In this document: one piece after another, positions 1 to 13,500 of the stretch
Layout: every line of letters starts with the position of its first letter
Numbering within the stretch: the stretch's first letter is position 1
Origin: Cyanoderma ruficeps
Taxonomy: Eukaryota; Chordata; Aves; Passeriformes; Timaliidae
Assembly: GCA_008694505.1 (NCBI GenBank)
Contig: VZDJ01000594.1
Span: 5,486,086-5,550,085, forward strand
Direction of reading: 5' to 3'
DNA length: 64,000 nucleotides
Position numbers and translations under genes: made by a program
Notes under the pieces: generated by a model
Told to the model about the DNA's origin: nothing
What the model saw: the letters and a program-made list of their open reading frames with translations, nothing else
Databases searched by the model: none

Positions 1-770
1 AGAACTGAAATTCCTTGCCACACCGGGACAAACAGCAAACCGTGTGACACAAGCTCCTGGCCTCAGGCAGCTCCCTGCCAACAGGGCTGGGCTGGAACTC
101 CTGCCCTGCGCTGAACATCAGAGAGGTGAGAACTAGAGGCAATCACCTGAGGCTATCACCTGCCCCTTGGACTCCTGCAAGACACAGGCTAAAGCTGCTC
201 TTGAGCAAGATTCACCAGGAAGCCAGCTAGGGCAGGACGAGTGTTGGAGCAACAACATTCTTGCTTTTAAGGCCACGCTGTCACAGCTTCCTTCAACTGC
301 TGTGAAAGTCGATTCCAGCTTTGGCAGCACCAACAGCTTCCGAGATCCACCCTGTTCACCAGGCTCCAGGCCCAGCTTGGGCCCTCTTGCCCTGCAGAGC
401 TCAGTAATAAGGGGTTAAACCAAAATCACTGCATCCTCTGACTGGGGCTGCTTAGCACAGGGCAGTTATTAGCATAGGTTTAACTCTGGCTTATAGTGGG
501 TTACATTCTTAGAACAAAGTGCCTTACCTAAGTGGTGACTGAGCCACAGCCTTGCAGTGGCTGAAAAAGTGGCAGAGCCATGAGGCTAAGCTCTTCCTTC
601 CAGCTCTAATGGTGATCCTGGGTATTCCACAGCACTCGGCTTCTTCTCAGATTAAAGCAGAAGGAGAAAGGAAGAGCTGGCACTGTCCTCTAGGGACATT
701 TGGCTTCTTATGTTAATGCTGACAATTTTAATTACACTTATCTTTTTTATTCCTCTATCCCACATTGCAG

Positions 771-884
771 AAACTGCAGCCAGCTTGGTGGAGGAGCAGA
801 AGCAGACTCGGAGCAGCAGACACCTGCTTTTCCTGGAGGAGATGAAGAATATCATTTACCTATTGAACACTAATATGACTTTAA
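771..884 (+). CDS. Unassigned exon-like segment, 38 codons
   Basis: A strong acceptor (TTCCTCTATCCCACATTGCAG, of which the last base is 770) and a consensus donor (TTTAA|gtaaga) bound 114 nt in phase 1-1. The open frame reads ETAASLVEEQKQTRSSRHLL, then FLEEMKNIIYLLNTNMTL. Codon use (GTG GAG GAG CAG AAG CAG, CTG GAG GAG ATG AAG) looks like real coding sequence, and the peptide is amphipathic and helix-prone. I do not recognise the protein. Mammalian synteny would place GPR39 or LYPD1 on this side of SLC35F5, but neither resembles this peptide. The host gene, if real, starts to the left of the window. It could also be a decayed exon. Confidence 0.45.
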
Positions 885-2849
885 GTAAGAATATGCAGAT
901 TCAATTTAATAACCGGCTAGGAAAATACACACTGTCTGTGCTTGGGATTGGATCCACAGGGCCACAGAAGAGTTTGGCAAATGGCTTTTCCCGTGTTTTT
1001 GTGTGTATATAGCAGTGGTCAGCTCCATACACATTTGCTAAGGCTACTGTTCATTTCAGATAGCTCTTGCCATTTCAGCTCTGGAAATAAATCTTGCTTT
1101 CTGTAACTCTATGAAGTATTATTTAAAAGTCAAAGACTTATGGTTACCTGGCAACCTATAAATGATGCCTTTGGAAAAGAAACCTGGAAGAAGGGACCTA
1201 TTGAATATCAGTCATCTTTCTACATTGTAAATGAAGCTCTCTCACAAAAGATGTCAAGTGTAAATGAGTCTTTCCACTCTGGGACTGGCTTAAAGTTAGA
1301 ATTATTAGCAAAGTACAAAAATATAAATATGTTTATATTAATAAACAAGGATGGTAAAACCTTTTCACTATGCGAGCCTGGTCTGTAACTTCACCTGAGA
1401 TGAAAAAAGGTTCAGCTCTTTTTGCAGGTGCAAGTGCAAATTAATTCATTCATTAATTTAATTAATTCATTCATTTAACCATAAGAACAGTCAGAGGAGT
1501 GTGCCTGAGCAACTGGTGCAGCCAGGGAATTGCAGCCAAGGCTGCCCTTACCCCTCCCATCAGGAGCTCAGTGCTGGTGTCTGTCCAGTTACCAACACAC
1601 GGAGGAAACCTTTTCTCTTCCATTGCCGCAGGAATTCCAAAGCACAGCCTGGCTCTAGATGTGAGCTAGAGTCCATTACAAGAGTTGGAGAAAGCAGGAT
1701 GGGCACTGAAGGGTGAAATGCCGATTTCAGAGCTTTCTGAACTGGGTGGAGAGCCCGAGCACCAGGGCTGCTCTTCCCCCTTGGCACTCCTTGCTGAGCA
1801 CAGGAGGAGGCTCAGGCTGTTCTCTGCAGATGCAGCAGCAGCAGCCTCCCAAGCAGCTGAACCCATCTAGCACACAGATGTCTGCTTTGGTATTAATATC
1901 ATTTCAGATGTACATTAGAGGGGCAGATGTACAATCTGGGACTACATCCAAATTGTCATTTAAGGCGGTAAGATAATCAGTAAGAATTTCTTCCCCTTTT
2001 TTGTCGCTCATTCTTCCTTCTGCTCCTTAAAAAACAAAGCAAGGAAAACAAAGAAAATTAAAATAACAACCTTTAAAAAAATAGAACACAACAAAACAGA
2101 AAAAAATCTAAACAAAAAACCCCAGACTGAAGCATTACAGTGGAGGCAGTTCTATGGCACATTATCAAAGACTTGATTATCTCTGGAAGTGTAATGGCTT
2201 TTGAAGTAAACAAAAATTTAAACCTGCAATTTTAAAATGACCTTATTTAACTGAGGGTCAGACCCCACTTAACAGGTAGGTTTCTCTATAAAGAAGAGAA
2301 AGGTCTTAAAACGTGTTTAAATGTTTCTTTTCACAGTTCCTATCAACAGTTACCCCTCACCTCCCAGAGGTGTCTGTTCTCTGCCCTCTGGGCTGAGAGC
2401 ACCGCAGGAAGGCAGATGTCAGACAGGACATGGTGTTTGTACAGTTATTTCCCACTCAATGTAAGTAGTGAAGCAGAAATGATAAAAGTTCACCTCCCTG
2501 GTAAAATTCAGAATAGGTGGGATGCCAATGATCCTGCATTGTTCCCAAATGCACACTCTCATGAAAAGAGCTGTAAGACTGCTGGAGAATTTTCCACATG
2601 TTCATTGTGAATTGTACAGATCACCAGGTATAACTGTAGTAATAGTCTGGAAGAGAGGAAAAATTCCTGCCTGGCTTAACCCCACCTGAAACAATATTCT
2701 TCAGATTGTCTTGGAACCATACAGAATAGTTATTAAAAAAAAAAAAAAAGAAGTTTCTTCCTGCTACTTCACTTTTACTATACAACAAGAACAATAAAAA
2801 GCTGTGCAGTGGTGCAGTCAGCATTCATTCTTCCTGGCCTTTGTTCTTC

Positions 2850-2908
2850 GAGGCCAGCTACAGAAGTTGCTGTACTGGAAGATGCTAACAAGAAAGAGGA
2901 TTATTGTG
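2850..2908 (+). CDS. Weak second exon-like segment
   Basis: The pyrimidine-rich stretch and acceptor TTTGTTCTTCGAG are followed by GCCAGCTACAGAAG and an open run ending at GAG|gtttgt. If joined to the single leftover base of the 771-884 segment it would continue as SQLQKLLYWKMLTRKRIIVR. A different frame gives ATEVAVLEDANKKEDYCE. The two frames look equally plausible, and the donor is poor, so the call is speculative. I know of no homologue. Confidence 0.15.
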
Positions 2909-5900
2909 AGGTTTGTTATCTACATTATAGCAATGGCAAGTTCATCAACACAGACAGGAAAAAGATCTGCCAGAGCTCCTGTTTGTTATACAGCACTTTC
3001 ATCCCTGGAAAGGAGGAGAACTACAGAATCTTGTGGTAGAATAATGACAATAATATCAGACTCTATTTTTTTCACCCCCCCAAAAACCCAAGCTCCAAAC
3101 CCAAAGCTGTTTTTCCATAGAAATGTCACATCCCAGAGACATCATAAGACATTTGATGACTGAGAGCTGTGATACTGAATTCATGAGAGCAACAGAGTGC
3201 TGGCCTGGGCTCCATGGTTGGTGAAATGGTGGGAAACAATCAGATCACTGCTGACAACTTAAAAGCTCAGCAGGAGAAATAAGAAAGTACAACAGGATTT
3301 CACAAATCACTCGGTCTATAGTGATAAAAATGTTTTACTTACTTATAGGGGAGGAAATAAAATTTCCCTAATCCCGAGGCACAGGCTGGATTGTAGGTGG
3401 GTGCATTTGTCAGATCCAGCAGACATAAAACACTCAAGGAAGGAAAATAATCAAATTGGAAACAGCTGCAGATTACAGAAGCAACAAGATGAAACTGTAG
3501 CAAGTATCATTCAGCCTTTAGAATGTGCAGATGGATGTAAAAAGCCTGAACCCTGTCCTAAGTCTGTATTATTTAAAGTTACATTCCTAAACCCAAAGAC
3601 CTTTTGTAAGATTCTTGCAGCTGAAATCAGAAATAAGACTCCAGTTAGTTTTAGCAGATGCCCACAGATATCCCCTACAGTATAATCAGTCATCTGGAAA
3701 ATGGGGGNGGGGGGGGGGAGGGAGGAAATATATTCTATTATAATTATTTTCATTTTCTTAAGACAAAAACAAGCACGAGCACATTAAACAAACATATATC
3801 AAATAACATCAGGTACACTTCTTCAGAGATTTCAATGAAAACATTTAACAGAATGCAGCTGAATGCCTACAGTATAGTATCTGCACCATGCAGTGCAATA
3901 ATTATGCACAATTAAAGCCTACTGTGCAATTTTGTTGCCATAAAAGCTCTCTGACTCACACCAATTGAAAGATCTAAAACAACCTACTACAGAATCACTT
4001 CCCACAATTAAATGCCAATTCACAATTTCATGTCTATGGCCAAAATACATTTCCCAGTTCAGTCTGATCTTTTTGCAGTTGTGGTGTTTAAAGCTCAGGC
4101 TGTGAAAAAGTGAACGAGAATTAGCATTAAAATAGCTTGGAGAACCCTTCCATGTTTCATTTCTAGGAAACACAGCTCTCATTCCCATCTTGGAGCCTCA
4201 TAATAGGTACTGAATAATTAAGGACATCATGAAATCTTGCAAAAAATCTTAGAAATATAGGAAAGCTGTATTCCCACTCTTTGAGAATGAATAGTGCATG
4301 CTCATTTATTTGTATGAAATCCACAGTGTGTAAGTACAGGTTTATGTTTATTATTGGGCGCCTGACAATTGATATGGTTCCTCTGCAGAATACATTACAA
4401 AGTGAAAGAAATTTAAGACTTCTAAGCCTTAAATTAAAAGAAAAAGCACTTCTTCCAGGAGTCAGAAATTTCCACAGATCCCAAAACTTATTAAAAGGCA
4501 CTATGATGGGAGCTATGATGGAAAGGAAGAAATCCCAGGAGAATAAAACAGGTATTTTAGCCTCTTTTAGTGAGAGAATCTTAGACCTAAAAGTGATGTA
4601 TAAAAAGAGACATAATACATGCACTTATATTTATGGATGTCCAGCATTTCCCCAAAATGTGTTCTTTTATCTCCATCACTGAAAAAGGTGTTTTCCCACT
4701 GGCTTCAGGGAGGTCATAACTTCATTCTTTGGAAAGTTTCACAACTGGGCCACAAAGGATCCTGAACAACATAGCTCTTGCATAGAAAAAAGCTCACAAA
4801 GGGAGCTACCAGGGATGATAAAAATGTCAAAATTTTACTGCAAAAATATTATTTGGTCTAAATTTATACAAATAGATAAATATTACCAAGAAAGGTGTTC
4901 TGGTTCATGGCTAAAAAACAAAAGGAGAATTACCTAGAAAATCAGTGAAACAAAGAAGATATGCCAAGATTAAAACCAGATCTTTAAAAAACATTTAGAT
5001 GTGGTACCTGGTTATTTACCAATCCTTTTGGGGTAGTTATGTTCAGTTTTTGTTAGGCACCCATATAAAGAGGAACTCAAAACAATTTTCTGCTTCTCCT
5101 GACTTGCCTTCCTCAAGGCCTCCTGAGATAGTGGGACACCACCCAGATCTCATCAACCTCACATTTGAGGAAATCCTGACCAGACACAGAAGGAAAAATA
5201 ATCTGAAATACTCTCTCCATCAGTTTGAGCAACCTACATACCAGCAGGCAAGATTTTTAATTCCTGATAGCCTCCTGTCCCTGACAAGTATCTTTTCCTT
5301 CTGTAAACTGCTCTTCTTTCTGTTATCCCTTTTCTCCAAAGAGAACCTGGCTTAGGCTGCCGAGCCAGTGGCTTTGGGAGCTGAGAGCCAGCAGAGAAGC
5401 TCCAAAAGCAGCAGTTTGAAGCAGCCTGGCTCTCATGCAGGCTTGCAGCCTCAGAGTGGCTCAGGGTATCTTCTGTCACTGGAATTCTTCAGCTGTCAGG
5501 CTCAAAGCAAGAATTACCTCTAGACGAGGATTTATTTTTTTTCCTGTTACTTTCTATATGTTTGTTTGATTTAGTTTTCAAAAAAGATATTTTTTGGGGA
5601 AACAGCAACTTTGGCTGTTTGAATTCACTTGCTTTATTATGCAGAAGAGCAGTTTATACTACTGCTAGTATGACCTGAAAACTATCATGTGTGATGGATG
5701 CTTTTTTCCTTGGTAAAAAGACTACATATGTTATTGCTAAATTATTTTGTATTTAATACTTTATATTTCAGGTTATTTGGCTCCCCACTCTTTATCCTAA
5801 AATTATTTTACTGAGGTTAAAAGCTGCTGTGCTTGGACAAAGAAGCCAAGGTCTCTTCCTTGGAAAACCTTGATCCAGGGAACACAGAGCCATTAGGTTT

Positions 5901-7099
5901 GTTTTCAGAGTACACCTATTCCACCAAAAATTACAAAATGCTTTCACATTCAGACACCTCAGGCCTGGCTTGCAAGACACCATGTCCTCCAAGAGAGGAC
6001 GAGAAAGGTCTTGAATTTTAAATTCAGTGCACATAATTTTGAATCAGAGAACACAGCAGACAAGAAGACCTTGTCTGCTGTTCCAAAAAGGCAGGATTTT
6101 AGGCACGGAGCTCTGCCCAGACAGTCAGACAGCAGGAGCAGCTGTAGAGGACAGACAGAGATCTGTCCCCTCTTTGCCTCTGCTCTTGGAAGCTCAGGCT
6201 GGATTGCTGGGGAGGGAATGGAGACAACACCTTTCCTCCTACATCCCTGCAAGCAGCTGAACCCCCTGAGGTGTTACTCACCAAACCCAGCCTCAGGCTG
6301 GAGGGTTTAAGGACAGAGCCAACCTCTCAACCTTCAACTCTCAGCCTGAGCCTTAAAATCTTCCCAGCACAGAGACAAGCCCAACCCAACACCTCCTCAA
6401 GCCAGGCAAAGCCACGCTGCCATCAGCAGCACAGCAAGAGGTGCTGGGGGTGATTTCTCAGATTTCCCATAGAACCTCCCAACTCCAGGCACCAGGAGGT
6501 GTTTCCAAGGAAGTTGCTCCACGCCCCAGGCACTGCAGGATGTGTGGGAGCAGAGCAGCTCCCAGCCTGCCAAAGCACACCAAAGCCAAGTACCCAAAGT
6601 AGAAATCTTGGCAGTGTTTTTCTGACCTGGTCTACATGATCACATTTTGGGGCACAAGGTGTCAGCTCTGTGGGGTGGTATCCCTCCTAGAGTCAGGGGT
6701 AAGATAAATTTAGCAGGCATCTGTGGAGGACTGAAATGTCCACATGAACCAAAGTCAAGGTTAAAGCAATCTCAGGAGACCATGTAAGTAGATCAGCATG
6801 AAAGAGCACCAATATGAGCTTATGTTAGTAAGATTATGATTTCAAGGCCATTATTTTGGCAGTTCCCTGAGAGACACTTCATGTACTTGGGCAACAGCAA
6901 AGCACTGTGTCCATGAGAACCCGTGGGTAGTGACAACTGGAGGACAAGGTTGTGGAAAGACACAGGGTAAGACTTTTCTTTGTGGGGAAAGAATAAAGTA
7001 ACGGAGCTGACTGGATGGTTTTCCCAGGCTCATCACCACACTGTGCTGTGAACCTGATGCCTTAAGTTTCAGCTTTCATGTCTTTCAGATTCTGTGCTA

Positions 7100-7500
7100 C
7101 CCAGGTGTGCAGTTCTGAGCCTCATATTAAGTGTCAGTCAGCTCTCTTCACAGAGTAGGGAGACAAAACAAATCCTTTTCCTGCTGAGGACCAAGGACAA
7201 CTTCCAGGCCAAAAAGCACAAACAACAGTGGCCTGAAGGGAGGAACAAGAAGGATGGGACCTCACAACCTGAAGCTGTAATTGGACAATTAAACCCCAAT
7301 ATGCAAATGGACCAAAACTTATAAAAGTGTGAGACCTCGTGACCAGTCGTTCATTTTGTGACCATTCTAAGTCCACCTTGGGTGCAGCCCTGGTCAGGCT
7401 CCTGTCCTGCCCAAGGTGTATCCTAAAGGCCTTTCAATAAATATCTGATTTATTCTCTAGCTCTGTCCAGTCGATGTTTCAGGTCAGACTTCCCCACCCA
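7100..7500 (+). mobile_element. Probable endogenous retrovirus LTR (solo)
   Basis: The order of elements is that of an LTR read on the plus strand: an octamer-like ATGCAAAT at 7301, a TATA box (ACTTATAAAAG, 7317-7327), a short R region, the poly(A) signal CAATAAAT at 7434-7441, and a GT/CT-rich U5 ending near ACTTCCCCA. The text around TATAAAAGTGTGAGACC resembles ERVL-type LTRs common in birds. I find no gag or pol remains on either side and no clear target-site duplication, so the limits are approximate. Confidence 0.55.
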
Positions 7501-10500
7501 TGCACACCTGAGGGCCTGGGACAGGAGATCCTGGTGCTCACCTGGCCCTGCCGGCACCAGAGATTTGAAGCACAGTTACCAGGGCTCCCTCTCCACAGCT
7601 GGTGTCTCCAAAATCCTCCAGAGACAGAGTCCAGAGCCCAGCCCAGATTTCCTGCTGCCTGCTGTTGGTGTCTGGGCTCTGGCTGTGCAGTTCCCCCTGT
7701 GCCAGACACGGACAGCTCAGGCACAGAGCCCACACAGGGCACAGCTCAGCCCAGCAGCGACACCTGGGACACTCAGAAAGGGCCAAGGGCAGCGGGGGCT
7801 GAGGGGACAGGTGTGGGAGACAGCCTGGAGAGTGCCCTGGAGGGAGGGCAGCAGGGGGAGGACAGGCTCACATGGTACAAAATCGGCCAGGAGATGAACA
7901 CATCCCTAAAACTTGAAAAAATTCAGCAAGAACTCCTCTGAACGAAGCACTTGAGGTGATCAGAAAGAGTGGCAGGGTGGCAGGTTTTAGGAGCTAAGGG
8001 CTGTATGGGATAACTACACAAATACAGCCACTAGAGTCTGTCTTTGCCATAATATTTTTGCTTAGTTTCTATTATGCCATGCAGGATTGCAAATTCTATG
8101 CATTTCAACATCAGTAAATATTACATGTGATTACTTTGGTATTGCACCTTACACACCTGAACTTATTTCCTAAAGTGAGTTTGAATTACACACTTCAGTG
8201 TGATGGTCCTTTATTGCAACATGTGCATCCTCTCCCTTTCTCCCTGGCCACGTCTGGAAGACTACAGAGCAATAATGAGCTGAACAGCAGGTATTGTGTC
8301 AGCTACCAGGTTCACCTTCCTGCCTTAGTTTTGTAATTGTCTGGATATTTTAATAATTTGGATATTTTAATAATTGTCCGTATCACTATTTAGATAAATC
8401 AACTCATAGAGTGTAGATTTGATAACATGATCTTCGGTTAATAACTAAACACCTGAAGAGGGAATTGGTTTCTTAATTCTTGAAGCATCCTTCACAAGAA
8501 GGTGTCTTCACCTTTTTTTCACTTGAGATGAGGGATAATCTTACTGGGTAAATAAAGCTTGATTCTGCATGCCAGAGCAGCCTGCTAGTCTGGAAAATTC
8601 TACACAGCTGTTTGAGCAAGATGGACATTTACAGGCCATGGACCACAGCCAGCCGGTTCAATTAGTTGTATAATCTTCCTCTCAAGCAACTGCAGGCAAA
8701 GAAACTTTGCCAGACCTGGATTTGAAATAATAGAACAGAAGACCAGTAAAGGAGGCCATGAATAAAACTACCACACTAATTAAGAGTAAATAATTATTGC
8801 AGTGTACATAACTGATTCTTCAAAGGATGTTCTGCAGACAGAAAATAGCAGCAAGGATGTACTTACCTTACAGAAGGATCAAGACTAGTGACAAGACTAG
8901 AGACTAGAACTCTCTTCAGGAAAATCAACATTATTAAGGGTCAAGGACAGTCTGCCCTTCTGTTCTCTTGGCATGATTTGTTAAACCCCATCCAGAAATT
9001 TATAACCAGCACATAGTCACGAAATCACTAACCCCAAGGTCTGCACTTTAGTTACTATTAGTAACAACATTAATATCATTCCAAAACCAAACAATTTTGG
9101 GAAATAGTATTAAAAAGCTCCTTTCCAAGTACAGTGCAGAGAAGAACTGAAGCAACAACTAAGAGGGAAATGGAAAGACAAAATTTAAAACTCTGCGTGA
9201 TTCTTAGGGTGATGGACAGCAAAGAAGTCACATTAAATATAAAGGATTCATTCATGTGATCCACACTGGCTCATACAATCAGCAAGGAGCAAGACGTTTC
9301 TGTTGCTCCTACTCTCACTTTTCCTGTAACAAGCCTCGGGTATATCTCTTTCTTCTAGTCACATAAATTTCAATTTGCTACCAAAAAAACCTACAGAAAA
9401 GTTACAAAATCAAATTAACAGAGAGTAAGCCCCCTAAGGACCGCATTTAGAGACAGTTATTTACCCATTGTAGAGATTAGCTGCAGATTATCCATTAAAA
9501 TCAGATTTTTTCATTGATGTAAATTAGCACAGCTCCATTCAAATAAATGGGGCCATGCCTTTGACTCCCAGTTGATGATCCAGCCTGTAACACTCTCAGA
9601 AGTGGAATTTTGTTCACCTGAACAGAAGACTCAGTGGGATGCCTCTGAGCAAAAAGTTGTAAGTCAGTGTTCACAGCAAGCCCAGTTTCACACCACACCT
9701 GCTGAGATGTTTCAGCTATCCTGAATTCTCCAAAAGGCCCCTTTGCAGACAAAGGAAGGTAAAAAAAACTTCCCAATACAGCAGCAAATTAAGAAGGGGG
9801 AAAGGGACACCCTTTATTTAAAGCCCATAAAGCACAGAGAAATCTCAGCTCAGTGGGACAGTGAGCATGTGGGCGAGGGGTAATTTTTCAAATGTTTCTT
9901 CAGAGAGTTACGATTTACACAGAAGTACTTATACTTTCTGTAAAAGACACACATTTCCCACTCCCAACTTTTGGAAGCCAGACTATCTCCAAGGAGTAAC
10001 TTGGTGCACATAAAGATGGGAAAAACAAAAACACAGTAGGTTTGTGGGAGTAACACGTGATTAAAAACCAAACAGAAAGCACACCAGGGTACCACTAACC
10101 AGCAGAGCCCATTCACCAGTAGAAGAATTTCTCCTACCTAACCTGAGTTTGGTGATTTGCAGAACGCAGGAAAAGCATTTTTAGAGGTTCATGAATAGGT
10201 TTAGAGGCAACAAGGTGGCTCAGAGGAAGCAAATGCTCAGACTCAATAGATTGTGGGTGGGGAGTGATGAAATTATCACTAGCAGGATGTTTTCAAAATG
10301 CTTTTCACTATGTGCAGATTTTTCTAAGACAGAAAAATAAATATGCAAACATCTCTTGAGTGTTTCAATGCTGCAAGGTATGTCTGGTCTAAGGGGACAC
10401 AATGTAAAGATTATTTCACTGCTAAAAGAAGGAAGAGCTTAGAGAACAGTAAATGTGGAAAAGGTTTGATCTTCCAGAGTTTTGGGAATTACTGAAAACT

Positions 10501-13500
10501 ATCTTAAGGGGCAGAATTGGAGATAAGAGAGGACTTGCACAGCCTTCACCCTGTGTGTGTGCCACCCTATTTACCTCTCTTCCTACTCCTCTCTCCTTCT
10601 TAGCTTTTCCCTGGTCTCCTACAGATGTGAATTTTGGGGAACCTGGGCCAGTTCCTCAAACACTGAATCTCAGCCACAGTTTCTAAGATTTCTGCATCTC
10701 CATTATGATGGCTCTGCACCCTTTGATACAGGCACAGCTTCTGCAGCAGCAGCAGTGAGGTAAACTGACATTTGCTACATTAAAGAAAAAAGACTTTTAG
10801 GTGTCTGGAGCAATCCCCACTCTCTTTTCAAACAGCTAAAAGACTTCCTTTAAAAATGCAACAAATAGTAGTCAATCTTCACTGGTGTCTCTCTGGTGGC
10901 ATCCATACTAAAGGTCCTGGCCCAGCACTGATCTCTCTCTACTGAGGACTGATTAAGGACTTTAGGAAGCAAACTGACTGCTCAAGTGGCACAGGTCAGG
11001 CAGGGCAGGAGGAATTAGGGAGATTTAAGGCAATATGAGAGACAAGATGGCAATAACTGCTGCAGGGCCTGGGCTGAAATCTGCAGCTATTGCTTCCTTA
11101 AGAACTGAGGTATTCTTAAGGACATGGGAATTACAGATTTCTGCCAAGGCCTTGAAGCAACTGTGCCAACAATTGATCTTGTTTTCACCTCTTAAAAAAG
11201 AAATTGTAATCATTACCATAACTTTAGGAAGGGGAAAACCCAAACCACTGCAAGGTGAAGGAACTTTCCCGAGTATAATCAGTAACAATCAGGAAGAGGA
11301 AGTATTGTGTCTACTCACAACACTCCAAGCAGCACATAAAAGATTGGTGCCTTGGTAGAGGTCAAATTCAGACGGACACCATGGAATTGACTGTAGGACT
11401 CTAGAGTTTCTCTAAGAATCCATTCTGTTTTGAGTTTACACCCAGGAACCTTTACCTTGAAACTATTATCCTCTCCTGAAAAACCAAACTAAGCAAGAAG
11501 TACAGTGTTTTCTAAACATATAACAGAAATATTGTTATGTGGAACAAGCAGCTTTTTAAAAGAGTTCTCTTGAAGATCCACTTCAAGGCCGACGTACAGT
11601 TCAGATTTAAATAGTCTGGTATGTGAGGAGAAATTCACAAAGCCAGGATTCTCAACTCCTCTGTACTTGTGCCTCTTTGCTGTATTGCTAGGGTGACTCT
11701 GCTGCCAATTTTTCAAACAATTTAGAATTGAACTGTCTTTTTTTAAACCTGTGAGAGGAGGGGGGAAAAAAAGGGAAAAAATGAAGAACTTATAAAGGGA
11801 AACATAAATGGGTCAGTTTTAGAAATCATCTGCAAAGGGAGGAGGTAGGTTGGCAGGTATAATGGCAGACCAGAGCCAGAAAGCAGCTATACATCATTAA
11901 AAGCATTAACTAGGTGTTTTGAGGAATTACTTTGGCAGGGTGCCAATATGACATTACTATTATTTCATGACAGACTCGATGTGTCACTAAACCTTTATAT
12001 CCTTTAGACCCCTAAAAGCAAATTAGTGTTTTTTTTAAATAATGAAGCACTTCCACCATTTCAGTTTTGGGGTGTTTTGAAACTCTTAATCCATGACAAT
12101 CTGAAGCTGATTCATCCACTATTCCCAGAACAGCTGAGACTCTCACAAAATTGTTCTGTGTTGAAGCTTTATCAAGAACTCACCATCTTACCCTAGCCTT
12201 GAGTACAAAAGGAGCAGACAAGGACAGGAATAATTTCAGATCAGGCTGACTCCTTTTGCAAGAACTCAGGTATACCTCATTTACTGGGAATCCATTATGC
12301 ATCTAATTCCAAGGGGCTGCTCATTCCTTCCATGGCTCTCCATCAGCTCCTGACAGATCATCAGCACTTTGTTCTTTTCTTCTCTAGGTTAGGCTGGTCC
12401 TCATTGCCCCTTCGCATCTCAGAGAGGACACTGGCTTAGTCCATAACCATTTCCTTGACAAAAACACTTCAGTGAGACTCTGTTTTACCCTAGGAACATA
12501 TTTTCCAGGAGCTTCTCTTCCTACACTTGAAACTCTCTATGGCCAGCACATTCCTGTAGGAAGAGTAACGAATCCAACTCCATTTTTAAGCACTGCGAAA
12601 AACATCACATGCAAAAGAGTGACAGATGGAGCTGTATCAGCTTTTACCTAACAGTGAAAGGGGAGGCAGAAGTCAGTGTCAGCACTTTTATCAAAATGTG
12701 TTTTTAACAAAAGACATGTGTTAAATTACTAACACATACCCATAATATTTTAAAATATTTATACTATGAACTAATGACATTCTCTCAATTAGTGAAAAGT
12801 GTTTTCTGTGTATTTCTTTGTGAGGAGGGAAATAGACAAAAAGGCAAGGAGGACTTGGGGAGAGGTGGGCATGAGACCCAACTCCATCCATCGTGGTCCT
12901 TGCATGAGATTTCCTCTTCATCTCCCTTTGCTCTAAGACCACCATATGTCCCATGGTCCAAAAACTCTCATGGGGCATCACTTTCCTGTTTGCCTGCAAC
13001 ACCACAGCCACCAAAGCCATCTCCTTATAACTAAACTTTATTTTTCTTTCCAAAGGCATTAAAAAAAAAAAAGAGTAGATCTACTGGCAAATGAGCTTCT
13101 TTCTAAATGGGAACACTATTACAGATAGACAGAATGTTCCTTTATGTTTATGAAGCTTCTCTAGCGTTGTGTAAATGCACACTCGCAGTGTAATCATGAG
13201 TTTTCTATCACCATTAGCAGCAGGACCCCAGCAGTTAAATCAAAGAAGCCTAGAAAATGCCCCAACACTTGGAGATTCCAACAAAGAAAAGCCTATTTAG
13301 ATAATTAAGGAATCTTTATGATATGAAGATTTTCATCTCCCAGCAAATTATAACACATTAGGTAGCACTGCCAAAAAAAGCCCTGAAAGCTTGCAAAGCC
13401 ACAAACTAGAACTGGCTTTTCTTTCACATCTTGAAGTAGTGGCTGGGGGCAAGAGGAGGGGGAAGTGAGGGGAAAAGAGAAAAAAGAGTTCACATTGAGG

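Larger units (their letters stand above)
1..7090. other. Unassigned sequence, no recognised gene
   Basis: Apart from the two exon-like segments, this stretch has no named gene. It contains an ATTC/TTAA low-complexity run at 1440-1480, an A-run at 2734-2749, and a G-run with an ambiguous base at 3707. The block at 3900-4230 has the mixed, ORF-free texture of a possible conserved non-coding element, but conservation cannot be judged from one genome. Short open frames of 60-150 codons have no splice context or family resemblance. Confidence 0.5.

Noticed and set aside
2809..3039. Apparent PHD-finger-like phrase EDYCEVC
   Set aside because: The spacing of the following cysteines and histidines does not form a PHD or RING zinc-binding pattern.
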